Positions 9,096-19,944 of a DNA stretch of 64,000 nt are shown one piece after another. A program made the translations under genes and the position numbers. The DNA is taken from positions 992,001 to 1,056,000 of the forward strand of contig CAVONI010000011.1 in the NCBI GenBank assembly GCA_963697285.1, in the 5' to 3' direction. The stretch is from JAEUQQ01 sp963697285. GTDB taxonomy: Bacteria; Acidobacteriota; Vicinamibacteria; Vicinamibacterales; JAFNAJ01. The notes beneath the pieces are model-generated. The model did no database searches, was not told the origin of the DNA, and saw nothing but the letters and a program-made list of their open reading frames with translations. How positions within the stretch are numbered: position 1 is the stretch's first letter; every line of letters begins with the position of its first letter.

Positions 9096-9140
9096 GGGCC
9101 GCACCCCAGCCTGCCCTGAGCTTGTCGAAGGGTGCGGCCC
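9096..9140. repeat. Hairpin carrying a common REP-type core, between ilvN and ilvC
   Basis: GGGCCGCACCC (9096-9106) and GGGTGCGGCCC (9130-9140) form a perfect 11-base stem. The loop contains CCTGCCCTGAGCTTGTCGAA, whose complement (TTCGACAAGCTCAGGGCAGG) is a core that recurs as an intergenic palindrome in many G+C-rich bacteria. It lies 3 bases after the ilvN stop and could attenuate or stabilise the ilvBN transcript before ilvC. No T-run follows. Confidence 0.6.
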
Positions 9141-9290
9141 GTTTCCGTCCCGGGGAGCGACGACAACGCTCCGCGGGATGGCACAAACACTCCGGGAGTG
9201 ATTTCCCGGGGGAACACCGGCGTCACGCGCCACCGGTCGCGTGCGACGCCATTCGAGGCGGCCCCGAGGGGAACGCCGGGACAGGGACCC

Positions 9291-10353
<1,063 letters not shown>

Positions 10354-10419
10354 GTCGGCCTTTCGGCTTCGGCTTCGGAGCGGCTGGCCCGCGACAAGGT
10401 CGGGGCGGCGACGTCTGGG

Positions 10420-10455
10420 GACCGGCCAAGATCTCACCGCGACCGGCCGGGATCT
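10420..10455. promoter_or_regulatory. Phased direct repeat upstream of moaA
   Basis: GACCGGCC-nn-GATCT occurs at 10420-10434 and again at 10441-10455, exactly 21 bases (two helical turns) apart. It ends about 50 bases before the moaA start, so it could be a paired protein-binding site. The regulator is unknown. Confidence 0.3.
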
Positions 10456-10503
10456 TGTCCGATGGGCGGGGCGGGCAACTGATCAACGCGGATGCGGGGC
10501 ATA

Positions 10504-11538
10504 ATGACCGGACACGTGCCTCGCATCCTCGACACCCTGCACCGGCCGCTGCGGAGCCTGCGCGTCTCGGTCACCGACCGGTGCAACCTCCGCTGTGCGT
10601 ACTGCATGCCCGAGGCGGAGTACACCTGGCTGCCGCGGGCCGACCTCCTCACGTTCGAAGAACTCGCCACGCTCGTCGATGTGTTCACCGGCCTGGGCGT
10701 CGATCGCGTCCGCCTGACGGGCGGTGAGCCCCTGCTCAGGCGCGACCTGCAGGCGTTCGTCGCGCAGCTCGCCGCGCGACCGTCCATCACCGACCTGGCG
10801 ATGACCACCAACGGGGTCCTGCTCGCCGACCTCGCGCAACCCCTCAAGGACGCCGGGCTCCATCGCGTGACGGTCAGCCTCGACACGCTGCATGCCGATC
10901 GCTTCCAGCGCCTCACGCGCGTCGACGATCTCGGCCGCGTTCGCGCGGGCATCGATCGCGCTGCCGACGTGTTCGGCGGGCTCAAGCTCGACACGGTCGT
11001 CATGCGCGGTGTCAACGACGACGAACTGATCGACCTGATCGAATTCGGACGCGACGTGCGAGCCGAGGTGCGTTTCATCGAGTACATGGACGTAGGGGGC
11101 GCGACGCAGTGGCGCCCGGAGGCGGTCGTGTCGCGCCTCGAGATGCTGGCACGCATCGGGACGCACTACGGAACGATCGCTGCGATCGTCGAAGATTCGG
11201 CGGCCCCGGCCGAGCGGTTCCGGCTTCCCGACGGGCAGGTGTTCGGGTTGATCAGTTCGACGACCGCCCCGTTCTGCCGCCGCTGCGATCGCGCACGGCT
11301 CACGGCCGATGGCCTCTGGCTGCTGTGTCTCTACGCGACGAGCGGCCTCGACCTCCGCGGCCCCCTCCGGGCCGGGGCGTCTGCCCCCGAGCTTGCGGGG
11401 CTCATCAGCACGCAGTGGGCTGCCCGGAGCGACCGCGGCGCCGAGGCACGTCTCGAGGCGGCCGACCGGCGCGTCCTGATCGCGCTCGAGGCACTCCGGA
11501 CCAACCGCCATCTCGAAATGCACACTCGAGGCGGTTGA
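10504..11538 (+). CDS. moaA: GTP 3',8-cyclase (molybdenum cofactor biosynthesis protein A)
   Basis: A radical SAM enzyme of about 344 residues that starts molybdenum cofactor synthesis by cyclising GTP to 3',8-cyclo-GTP. The SAM cluster motif is CNLRCAYC (C27, C31, C34), followed by RLTGGEPLLRRDL and TNGVLL. The second, substrate-binding cluster is FCRRCDRARLTADG...CLY. The protein ends in the conserved Gly-Gly (HTRGG) needed for catalysis. The start is the ATG at 10504; an in-frame ATG at 10492 is equally open. A short perfect inverted repeat, CACTGC/GCAGTG (11541-11559), follows the stop. No other moa genes are in the window, but the molybdenum enzyme MsrP is encoded at 49.2 kb. Confidence 0.93.
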   Translation: MTGHVPRILDTLHRPLRSLRVSVTDRCNLRCAYCMPEAEYTWLPRADLLTFEELATLVDVFTGLGVDRVRLTGGEPLLRRDLQAFVAQLAARPSITDLAMTTNGVLLADLAQPLKDAGLHRVTVSLDTLHADRFQRLTRVDDLGRVRAGIDRAADVFGGLKLDTVVMRGVNDDELIDLIEFGRDVRAEVRFIEYMDVGGATQWRPEAVVSRLEMLARIGTHYGTIAAIVEDSAAPAERFRLPDGQVFGLISSTTAPFCRRCDRARLTADGLWLLCLYATSGLDLRGPLRAGASAPELAGLISTQWAARSDRGAEARLEAADRRVLIALEALRTNRHLEMHTRGG

Positions 11539-11635
11539 GACACTGCAGGAACGGCAGTGGTGGGCCGATAGATTGCATACGGAAGGCGCGGGCGACCGGA
11601 TTGCCCGCGATCCGACCGACTCCAGGGCTCACGCC

Positions 11636-12508
11636 ATGCTCGACTACACGCAACTCGTCAAGGCCGCCGAAGCGCTCGACCCGGTCCCCGCCAGCGTCAG
11701 CCGCCTGGTGTCGATCATCTCGCGCGATCACTGGGCCTTCAGCGAGGTCGAACAGGTGATCGCGCTCGACCAGTCGCTCACGGGACGCCTCCTGCAGGTC
11801 GCGAATTCAGCGGCGAGCGCCACCTTGATGCCGATCGGGACCATCAAGGATGCGATCATCCGCGTCGGGGTCGGCCCGGTCGTCTCGTTCGCGATGGCTA
11901 CGTGCATCGGGCCTTCGTTCAAGCGCGCCCTCCCGGAGTATGGCCTGTCGGAAGGCGACCTCTGGCGACATTCCGTGGCGTCGTCCCTGGCCGCCGAAGT
12001 CATCATGGCCATGGCGCAGCATCCGGTGCCGGCCGAAGCCGTCACCGCCGCGCTGCTCCATGACGTCGGCAAGCTCGTCCTGGCACGTTTCCTCACCCCA
12101 GACCTCCTGATCGGCCTGTCCGATGCGCGGCTGCAGGGCGAACGCTCGTCGATGCAGGCCGAGGTCGACGTCCTCGGGGTGCATCACGGCGAACTCGGTG
12201 GCCTCATCGCGCGGAACTGGGGGCTGCCAGACCGGATTGCCGAGGGCATCACCCATCACCACGCGCCCGACAAGGTGGCCGATGCGTTGTGCGACACGGT
12301 CCACGTCGCCAACATCGCCGCGAAGATCGTGGGCGGAGCCCTGGCCGACGCGCCAGGGGCCGAACTCACTCCTGCACCGGGCGCGGTCGCACGACTCGGA
12401 TTGGGGGATCAGTTCCTCGAGCGTCTCTGCAACCACGTCTCGCGGCGGCTCGACGAGGTCATGGCGCGCTACAACGTCGCCACGCGCCCCGCCTCGACCT
12501 CGCGTTAG
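11636..12508 (+). CDS. HDOD domain protein
   Basis: This 290-residue protein consists almost entirely of one HDOD domain, a degenerate HD-type fold used in bacterial signalling. Signature stretches are IALDQSLTGRLLQVANSA near the N-terminus and AALLHDVGKLVLARF, followed by HHGELGGLIARNWGLPDRIAEGITHHH. HDOD proteins have no established enzymatic activity and usually act as signalling scaffolds with histidine kinases or cyclic-di-GMP modules; no such module is fused here. The ATG at 11636 (MLDYTQLV) begins the domain. The gene is convergent with the ketoacyl synthase cluster, with a gap of only 3 bases and no terminator visible. Confidence 0.85.
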   Translation: MLDYTQLVKAAEALDPVPASVSRLVSIISRDHWAFSEVEQVIALDQSLTGRLLQVANSAASATLMPIGTIKDAIIRVGVGPVVSFAMATCIGPSFKRALPEYGLSEGDLWRHSVASSLAAEVIMAMAQHPVPAEAVTAALLHDVGKLVLARFLTPDLLIGLSDARLQGERSSMQAEVDVLGVHHGELGGLIARNWGLPDRIAEGITHHHAPDKVADALCDTVHVANIAAKIVGGALADAPGAELTPAPGAVARLGLGDQFLERLCNHVSRRLDEVMARYNVATRPASTSR

Positions 12509-12511
12509 CGG

Positions 12512-13363
12512 TCACGCCTCGACGGTCACGACCGCCCGACCGCCGGCGCCATCCTCCATCGCCACGACGTACGACGTCGTCCAGTTCGCAGCAAGGCCGC
12601 GTTCGAGCAGCAGGCGCAGCGGCGTGGTCACGCCGTCATCAGCCCCCTCGGCCAGCGGCGACGCAGTCGCGCCACGTCTCGAGACCGCTGCGCCGGCCAC
12701 TGCGAACCCTGCCGGGGGCGACGCCGCCTCCCACGCCACGGCCATCTGCACGCGAGGCAGCGCGTCGTCGCCGGGACGCTGCAGCACCAGCACCGCCGCG
12801 CCGTCGCGACCCTGCGGCGCCGAGCGACGACGTGCGACGGCACGGCGCGAGGGCACGCTGGGCTGGTCGCACGCGCCCACGATCGCCGTGTCGCACCGAC
12901 CGCGCCGCAGGTCGTCGAGGGCCGCCACCAGCGCCCACGCCGTGCCGCACCGCTGGTGGGCCACGTTGAGCGATGGTCCGATCGCTTCGAGCTGCATGGC
13001 CAGCAACGCGGCTGGCCCGTTCGCGAGCGTCCTCAGGGAGTAGTACGGATCGATCGCCCGCAGCGCCCGGCCGCCCATCCACCGGTAGTCGGGGTCGTCG
13101 GCGTGCTCATCCCACGCGACGCGCGCCGCAACGAGAAACGCGTCGACGTCGAGGCCGGTCTCTCCCGTGGACAGGTAGACGCCAATGAGGCCGAACGTCG
13201 ATGTCATGGTGGTGCCGGCCAACGCGGATGCGGTCGCCGACACCAGCATGCGCGTCGATACGGAGGCGAATTTGTCGAGGCGCTCCTCGCGCCACGGCAC
13301 GTCTCGCGCATCGTCTCGCACGAGCGCGGCGGCACCGACCACCTGCACGGGCACCGGGGTCAT
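12512..13363 (-). CDS. Truncated beta-ketoacyl synthase-like protein (N-terminal half only)
   Basis: A 283-residue protein resembling the N-terminal half of ketoacyl synthases. SVSTRMLVSATASAL, YYSLRTLANGPAALLAMQLEAIGPSLNV and then HQRCGTAWALVAALDDL with Cys139 sit at the nucleophile position, followed by CDTAIVGACDQP. The C-terminal half with the HGT and GH histidines is missing: the rest is short and ends in a generic strand (AVVTVEA). It is probably either a non-catalytic partner of the complete synthase next door, comparable in role to chain-length factors, or a stand-alone Ketoacyl-synt_2-type domain. Its ATG overlaps the upstream synthase stop by 4 bases, so the pair is co-translated. 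Confidence 0.65.
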   Translation of the reverse strand: MTPVPVQVVGAAALVRDDARDVPWREERLDKFASVSTRMLVSATASALAGTTMTSTFGLIGVYLSTGETGLDVDAFLVAARVAWDEHADDPDYRWMGGRALRAIDPYYSLRTLANGPAALLAMQLEAIGPSLNVAHQRCGTAWALVAALDDLRRGRCDTAIVGACDQPSVPSRRAVARRRSAPQGRDGAAVLVLQRPGDDALPRVQMAVAWEAASPPAGFAVAGAAVSRRGATASPLAEGADDGVTTPLRLLLERGLAANWTTSYVVAMEDGAGGRAVVTVEA

Positions 13364-14736
13364 TCGACGGCCTCGATGACGACGGCGGCGTTCTGCCCGC
13401 CGAAGGCGAACGCATTGACCAGGGCGGTGCGGACCTGCCGGCGGCGCGCCTCGCGTCCGTGATCGAGGGGGCACGCAGGGTCTGGCTCAATCCAGCCGCA
13501 CGTGGGGGGCACGACCGCCTCGCGCATCGACGCGAGCGCCGTGACGACGTTGAGCATCCCCGCCGCTGCGAGCGTGTGCCCGACGGCGCCCTTGATCGAG
13601 ACGACCGGAATCCGGCGGGCATGCTCACCCATGACCGCCAGGAGGGCCTGAGTCTCGGCCACGTCGTTCTTGGGCGTGGCGGTCCCGTGCGCGACCACGA
13701 GATCCGTGCTGGCGGCAGCCATGCCAGCGTCGGCAAGTGCGCCACGTATCGCGGCTGCCTCGCCGCGGCCGCCTGGCGACGGATCGGTCATCGACGTCGC
13801 GTTGGTCGTGGCTGCGACGCCGCGGACGCGTGCCAGTGGCCGTGCCCCGCGGGCCCGTGCATCGACTTCGCGCTCCACGACGATCGCCGCACCTCCCTCG
13901 CCGAGCACGAACCCGTCGCGGCGGCGATCGAAAGGACGCGCGGCCGAGACCGGGTCGCGTGACGAGGAGAGGGCGCCGATGCGTCCGAACGCCACGACCG
14001 AGAGCGGGTTGACCAGCGCGCATCCCCCGCCGACGACGACCGTGTCTGCGAGGCCGAGCCGGAGCCAGCGCACGGCCTCGACCAGCGCGTGCAGGCTCGA
14101 TGCGCACGCGGTGTCAACGAGCGCACGTGGCCCGCCGGTCCCGAGTGCCGCCGCGACGCTGGCGAGCTGCCATCCCCCGTCACGACGCGCCGCCTGGCGG
14201 TCGTCCACGTCGATCACGCTGGCGAGCGCGTCCGCGGTGATGTTGTCGTGCCCACGGGTCTGACGCCACACCTCGCGGAGGAGGCCGTGGTGCACGTAGT
14301 TGACCGAGAGGCCGGCGACGCAGGCCGCGTGAACGCGGCGTGCCCCGTCGAGGCCGGCCATCTCGAGCGCCTCGGCGGCGGCAACGAAGAAGCACTGCGT
14401 GCCGGTGCGCCAGGCGCGACCGCCCGCGCCCGCAGCGTCGCCCATCCCGCCCACTCGTGTGACGGCCTGCCGGACAGCGGTGGACAGGTCGGAGGTGCGC
14501 ACCTCGGCCCCGACATGCGCCGGGTACCCTTCGGTGTCGAAACGACTGATGTTCGCGATCCCCGTGCTGCCCGCCGACACGGCGCGCCACGTCGAGGCGA
14601 AATCGGTTCCCAGCGCGGTGATGGCGCCGGCCCCCGTGATAACCAGCGATTCGTCTGCGGATTGGCGGTGATGGAGCGGTACGTCGCGTTGGGCCCAGCC
14701 CGGCCGGTGCCGGCCGCCCGCACCGGATGGCGTCAC
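13360..14736 (-). CDS. Beta-ketoacyl-[acyl carrier protein] synthase, FabF-like
   Basis: A complete 458-residue condensing enzyme. After a short N-terminal tail, LVITGAGAITALGTDF starts the thiolase fold. The catalytic Cys211 lies in VDTACASSLHAL, His350 in VVAHGTATPKND, and Lys382/His387 in SIKGAVGHTLAAAG; the C-terminal NAFAFGGQNAAVV is also canonical. It would extend acyl-ACP chains with malonyl-ACP. Its pairing with a half-length synthase and an unknown protein in a coupled trio suggests a specialised lipid or polyketide-like pathway rather than housekeeping fatty acid synthesis. It starts at a GTG (14736) overlapping the previous stop by 4 bases. Confidence 0.85.
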   Translation of the reverse strand: MTPSGAGGRHRPGWAQRDVPLHHRQSADESLVITGAGAITALGTDFASTWRAVSAGSTGIANISRFDTEGYPAHVGAEVRTSDLSTAVRQAVTRVGGMGDAAGAGGRAWRTGTQCFFVAAAEALEMAGLDGARRVHAACVAGLSVNYVHHGLLREVWRQTRGHDNITADALASVIDVDDRQAARRDGGWQLASVAAALGTGGPRALVDTACASSLHALVEAVRWLRLGLADTVVVGGGCALVNPLSVVAFGRIGALSSSRDPVSAARPFDRRRDGFVLGEGGAAIVVEREVDARARGARPLARVRGVAATTNATSMTDPSPGGRGEAAAIRGALADAGMAAASTDLVVAHGTATPKNDVAETQALLAVMGEHARRIPVVSIKGAVGHTLAAAGMLNVVTALASMREAVVPPTCGWIEPDPACPLDHGREARRRQVRTALVNAFAFGGQNAAVVIEAVE

Positions 14737-15188
14737 AGGCGCCGCGCCTCGGCAATCGCCTCGATGAACGTCGCCGCTGCCCGCACGCCGAGTTCGGTGA
14801 CGGCGCCGCCAGGGCCCAGCACGAACGCGTAGTCGACACGTGCCTCGGTGCGAACCTCTCGCCCACGGAATGTCCCCGACACCGTCGCCACGCCGGTGGC
14901 CAACCCGCCGCCCTCATCGCGGGTGGCCGTGACGTCGCCGAGATCGATCTGCACGTCCGGCATCGCGTAGCGAATGGCTTGCGACAGGAACCGGTAGGCG
15001 GCCGGTCCGAAGGCGACCATCCTCACCAGCGGGCTCGTCGTGGGACGACCCATGGTGTCGGCGTAGGTCGTGCCGTTCAATCGAAAGCTGCACGCCCGGT
15101 CAATCGTGCCATCCGGCACGTCGAGGGTGCCCCGGTTGAAGGCCGCGGCAAGCGCCTGGAGGCGGGCGTGAACAGCGGGGGCATCCAT
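14733..15188 (-). CDS. Conserved hypothetical protein, coupled to ketoacyl synthase
   Basis: A 151-residue soluble protein with no signal peptide and no motif I recognise. The alternating pattern (TYADTMGRPTTSPLVRMVAFGPAAYRF, ATGVATVSGTFRGREVRTEARVDYAFVLGPGG) suggests a small alpha-plus-beta barrel of the NTF2/SnoaL or hotdog type, but this is a guess. The ATG at 15188 is chosen because the open frame upstream of it falls in a hairpin region. It is the first gene of the GTGA/ATGA-coupled trio leading into the two ketoacyl synthases, so a role in the same pathway (cyclase, dehydratase or binding protein) is likely. Confidence 0.6.
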   Translation of the reverse strand: MDAPAVHARLQALAAAFNRGTLDVPDGTIDRACSFRLNGTTYADTMGRPTTSPLVRMVAFGPAAYRFLSQAIRYAMPDVQIDLGDVTATRDEGGGLATGVATVSGTFRGREVRTEARVDYAFVLGPGGAVTELGVRAAATFIEAIAEARRL

Positions 15189-15224
15189 CTTGCGGAAGTC
15201 TAGCAGGGCGTCTCTGTACGAACC

Positions 15225-15259
15225 ACGGGCCCGAGCGCCCAACGGTCGCCCGGGCCCGT
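15225..15259. terminator. Strong hairpin between radical SAM gene and downstream trio
   Basis: ACGGGCCCGAGCG (15225-15237) and CGCCCGGGCCCGT (15247-15259) pair along 13 bases with one mismatch around a 9-base loop. It lies about 95 bases past the stop of the radical SAM gene on the minus strand and could end or attenuate that transcript. No T-run follows on either strand, so termination strength is uncertain. Confidence 0.5.
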
Positions 15260-15352
15260 CTGTATCGGATGCCGAACCGCCTGCCCCGCCTGACGCCGAC
15301 GGCATCGACCGGGCAGGTTGTCGTGCGGGCGCCCAGAACGGCGCCCCGGTCG

Positions 15353-17446
<2,094 letters not shown>

Positions 17447-17781
17447 GGCAGTATCCGTGTGGTCTTTCCTAAGGGTCCCGCCGTCCGGGAACCGGCTTTG
17501 TGACGACCGCCTCATTCTACGAACCCCGTCGAGTAACGGGAGCCCGATTTACAGCGAGTGGTACGCCAGCCGCCCCGAATGGGCATGTGCCCCGCCGAAC
17601 GGCCAGCTCCGGCGTGCGGATCTATAACACAGGTGACGAGTTACAGGATTCCACCGCGCGGGATACCCGGTCACCGCCCGGGCGCGCCCGTGACGAGGCG
17701 GGGGGGACGTGCGCCACACGACCGCCCCATCGCCTGGTCGTATTCAGGTCAATCCGCGCGGATGCGCCCCCCCGACCGCAT
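17447..17781. other. Intergenic region upstream of the radical SAM gene
   Basis: These 335 bases contain no recognisable gene. They lie upstream of the radical SAM gene (minus strand) and downstream of the glycine-rich protein gene. An A+T-rich spot at about 17620-17650 (CTATAACACAGG on the plus strand) reads TTATAG on the minus strand and could be a -10 box for the radical SAM gene, but no convincing -35 accompanies it. A short inverted repeat CCCGT/ACGGG lies near 17526-17541. Confidence 0.4.
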
Positions 17782-18327
17782 CTACCAGCGAAAGGCCGCC
17801 GTGAGCCCGACCGCGCGGGGCGTGATGACGGGTACGAGCGACGCGCGTGGTGGTGCCGCACGATAGACGAGCGTCTTCCCTCGAATGAGCGCATCGATCC
17901 CGAGGCCAATCCCCGCACCGACGCCTCCGAAGATGGCGGCGCTCCCTACCACCTCGCCAGCCGTCAGGTGGTCCGAGAAACCGCTGGCAAACAACCCTCC
18001 GAACAACGCACCGGAGACGAATCCAATCACGGCCCCGTTGCGCAGCGAATCGCCGCTCACCTCCACCCGGCCGACCTCAGCAGCGGCGAAGCGGCGCCTG
18101 CCGGCAGACGACTCGATCTCGATCGCATCGCGCGTCAGGTCGACCACACGCCCAGAGAAGCGCCCACCGCCCGGCAGACCGATATGCGCCTGGTCGCCCA
18201 GGTCGACCCGGAGCCCAAGATCCTCGAACGTCGTGACCGGTTGCGCGCTCGCCGACGTCGAGGGCGTCAGCAGCAGTACCGACATCAGTGCCATCGTTGC
18301 GAAACGCATGAAGACCTTCCTCTCCAC
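17780..18327. repeat. Dispersed direct duplication, copy 1 (about 545 bp)
   Basis: This segment and 23020-23567 are the same DNA at roughly 95% identity by eye and in the same orientation. They cover the whole small secreted-protein gene plus its ribosome binding site. Similarity stops abruptly on both sides. The two copies are separated by about 5.2 kb of secreted-protein genes and relics. Confidence 0.7.
17782..18309 (-). CDS. Secreted glycine-rich protein of unknown function, copy 1
   Basis: A 175-residue protein with a signal peptide (MRFATMALMSVLLLTPS, cleavage near SAQ). A small beta domain of Sm/PRC-barrel appearance follows (VDLGDQAHIGLPGGGRFSGRVVDLTRDAIEIES). Next is a glycine-zipper-like hydrophobic stretch (IGFVSGALFGGLFASG; AAIFGGVGAGIGLGIDALI) that could insert in a membrane, and a C-terminal strand ending in FRW. 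A near-copy lies at 23022-23549 (about 90% identical protein, 17 differences in 175). GGAGAGGAAGG precedes the ATG at 18309. An in-frame ATG at 18327 exists, but the second copy lacks it. Confidence 0.7.
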   Translation of the reverse strand: MRFATMALMSVLLLTPSTSASAQPVTTFEDLGLRVDLGDQAHIGLPGGGRFSGRVVDLTRDAIEIESSAGRRRFAAAEVGRVEVSGDSLRNGAVIGFVSGALFGGLFASGFSDHLTAGEVVGSAAIFGGVGAGIGLGIDALIRGKTLVYRAAPPRASLVPVITPRAVGLTAAFRW

Positions 18328-18346
18328 TTGAACCTGCGTCTTGTGA

Positions 18347-19875
18347 CTACTCCAGGCCGGGTCGCCGGAGGATGCTGATTCCGCCAGGCGAGGCGGGATT
18401 CAGACCAGTGGCGACCCCCCAGTTGTCGGGCAGATCGTGGTGGTCGTCGGATGCCGGTGGAACGAAGACATACGCGGCGCCCGTGGGCGCTTCGTTGTTC
18501 GGCACCACGTCCTCCGCCGTGGCGCTGCCACTCTCGAAGGGCGCGCCCACCGCCACGACGTCGCCCGCCACCGCAACCGAAAAGCCGAACAGGTCGCCGG
18601 TGTCGGGGTTCGACGCCTTCAGGGACGCGTGCTGACGCCACGTCGCCAGTTGGCGGGTGAAGACATACGCGGCCCCCGCCCAAGGTGCGCTGTCATCGTC
18701 GCCGGCGACGTTCACGCCGCCGGCGCTGCTGGCCTCGAGCGCAGCGCCGACGACCACCATGTCGCGCGACACCGCAACAGACACGCCGAATTCGTCGTCA
18801 GCACCCGTGTTCGAGGCCTTGAGATACGCCTGCTGCGTCCACCGGCTCTCGACGCGCACGAACGCATAAGCCGCGCCGGCCCGGGGCGTGTCGTTGCTTG
18901 CCGCGCTGCCGTTCACGCCCGTGGCACCGCTGCCCTCGAACGTGGCCCCGACGACGACCGTGTCGCCGTCAATCGCCACGGAGGAGCCAAAGGCGTCTCC
19001 GGCGTCGGCATTCGAGGCGTTCAACTGCTCCTGAAGGTTCCACGTCGTTCCGGTGCGCACAAACACATACGCCGCGCCCGTGCTGATGCCCGCGGTGTCC
19101 CCGTCCGGGGCGCCGACGATGATCGTGTCGCCGGACACCGCGACCGCGTCCCCAAAGAAGTCGGCCGCGCCTCCGTAGACCGCCTGCAGGCGGGCCTGCC
19201 GACTCCACGTCATACCGGTGCGCGCGAACACGTACGCCACCCCGGGTGGGGGCGCCAACGTCGGAATGCTCCGTTCGTCGCTGGCCCCGACCACCACTGT
19301 GTCGCCCGCCACTGCCACCGCCACCCCGAAGTTACTTCCCCCTGGGAGTCTCTGCGCCGGTCAGGCGCGCCTGCTGGCTCCATGACGTGCCGGTGCGCAC
19401 GAACACGTACGCGGAGCCCGACTCCGCGGCGCCTGTGTCGCTCTCGTCGTCCCTGGGCCCCCTCGAACGCGCTCCCACCGCCACCGTGTCGCCGGCGATC
19501 GCGACCGAATAGCCGAAGAGGTCTCCTGGGCGCACACTCGACGCCTTCAGGAGTGCCTGCTGGCTCCACGTACGACCGGCGCGCACGAAGACATAGACCG
19601 CCCCTGCGGCGTCTTCCTCGGCCGGGGCGCCGACCACCACCGTGTCGCCGCTCACGGCCACGGCAAACCCAAAGGCGCGTTCAACATCCGTCTTCGAACC
19701 CTTCAGGTAGGCCTGCTGCGTCAAGGGTGCGACCGGCGACCAGGGCAGCGGTCGCCGCAGCGCCGACCAGCGGCTGCGCAAGTGCTGCCGTTGCCGACAC
19801 GGACATCACGAGCACTGCGGCGGCCCGTCGCATCCTGCTTGCAGGAGTTGCCGACCACGTCACCGTTGCATCCAT
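18347..19875 (-). CDS. Secreted FG-GAP repeat (integrin-type propeller) protein (two frameshifts)
   Basis: About 505 residues in total. A signal peptide (MRRAAAVLVMSVSATAALAQ) lies within a start at ATG 19875, preceded by GAGAGGG. It is followed by seven FG-GAP blades of the form FGxSVAVxGDTVVVGAP...GAAYVFVR...W.QQA.LKAS, the integrin-alpha propeller pattern. The C-terminus ends abruptly in a short non-repeat tail (DLPDNWGVATGLNPASPGG) that resembles the start of the calcium-binding hinge of neighbouring surface proteins. Two single-base insertions interrupt it, near 19732 (ALVAG to PLTQQAYLKG) and near 19348 (LTGAETP to GGSNFGVAVAV). Blades on both sides are well kept, so these may be sequencing errors. 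The function is unknown; such propellers mediate adhesion or protein binding outside the cell. Confidence 0.7.
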
Positions 19876-19901
19876 GGGGCCCTCTCTTCGTGCGTGTGCG
19901 A

Positions 19902-19944
19902 ACTCACTCGCGATCAACAACAGGAACGGCGCAGAAATGTGACG
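19902..19944. repeat. Shared upstream element, copy 1
   Basis: 43 bases, 35 of them identical to 26189-26231. Core: CAACAGGAACGG and AATGTGACG. It lies 27 bases upstream of the FG-GAP gene start, while the other copy lies 25 bases upstream of another secreted-protein start. That suggests a shared promoter, operator or 5' leader. Confidence 0.55.

Noticed and set aside
15225..15259. Possible small RNA or riboswitch between the radical SAM gene and the next gene
   Set aside because: Only one G+C-rich hairpin is visible, with no conserved multi-stem layout. Listed as a terminator-like hairpin instead.
17447..17781. A tRNA-like or small gene in the gap upstream of the radical SAM gene
   Set aside because: No cloverleaf with a TTCGAAT-like arm or CCA-type end, and open frames here have no ribosome site or similarity.
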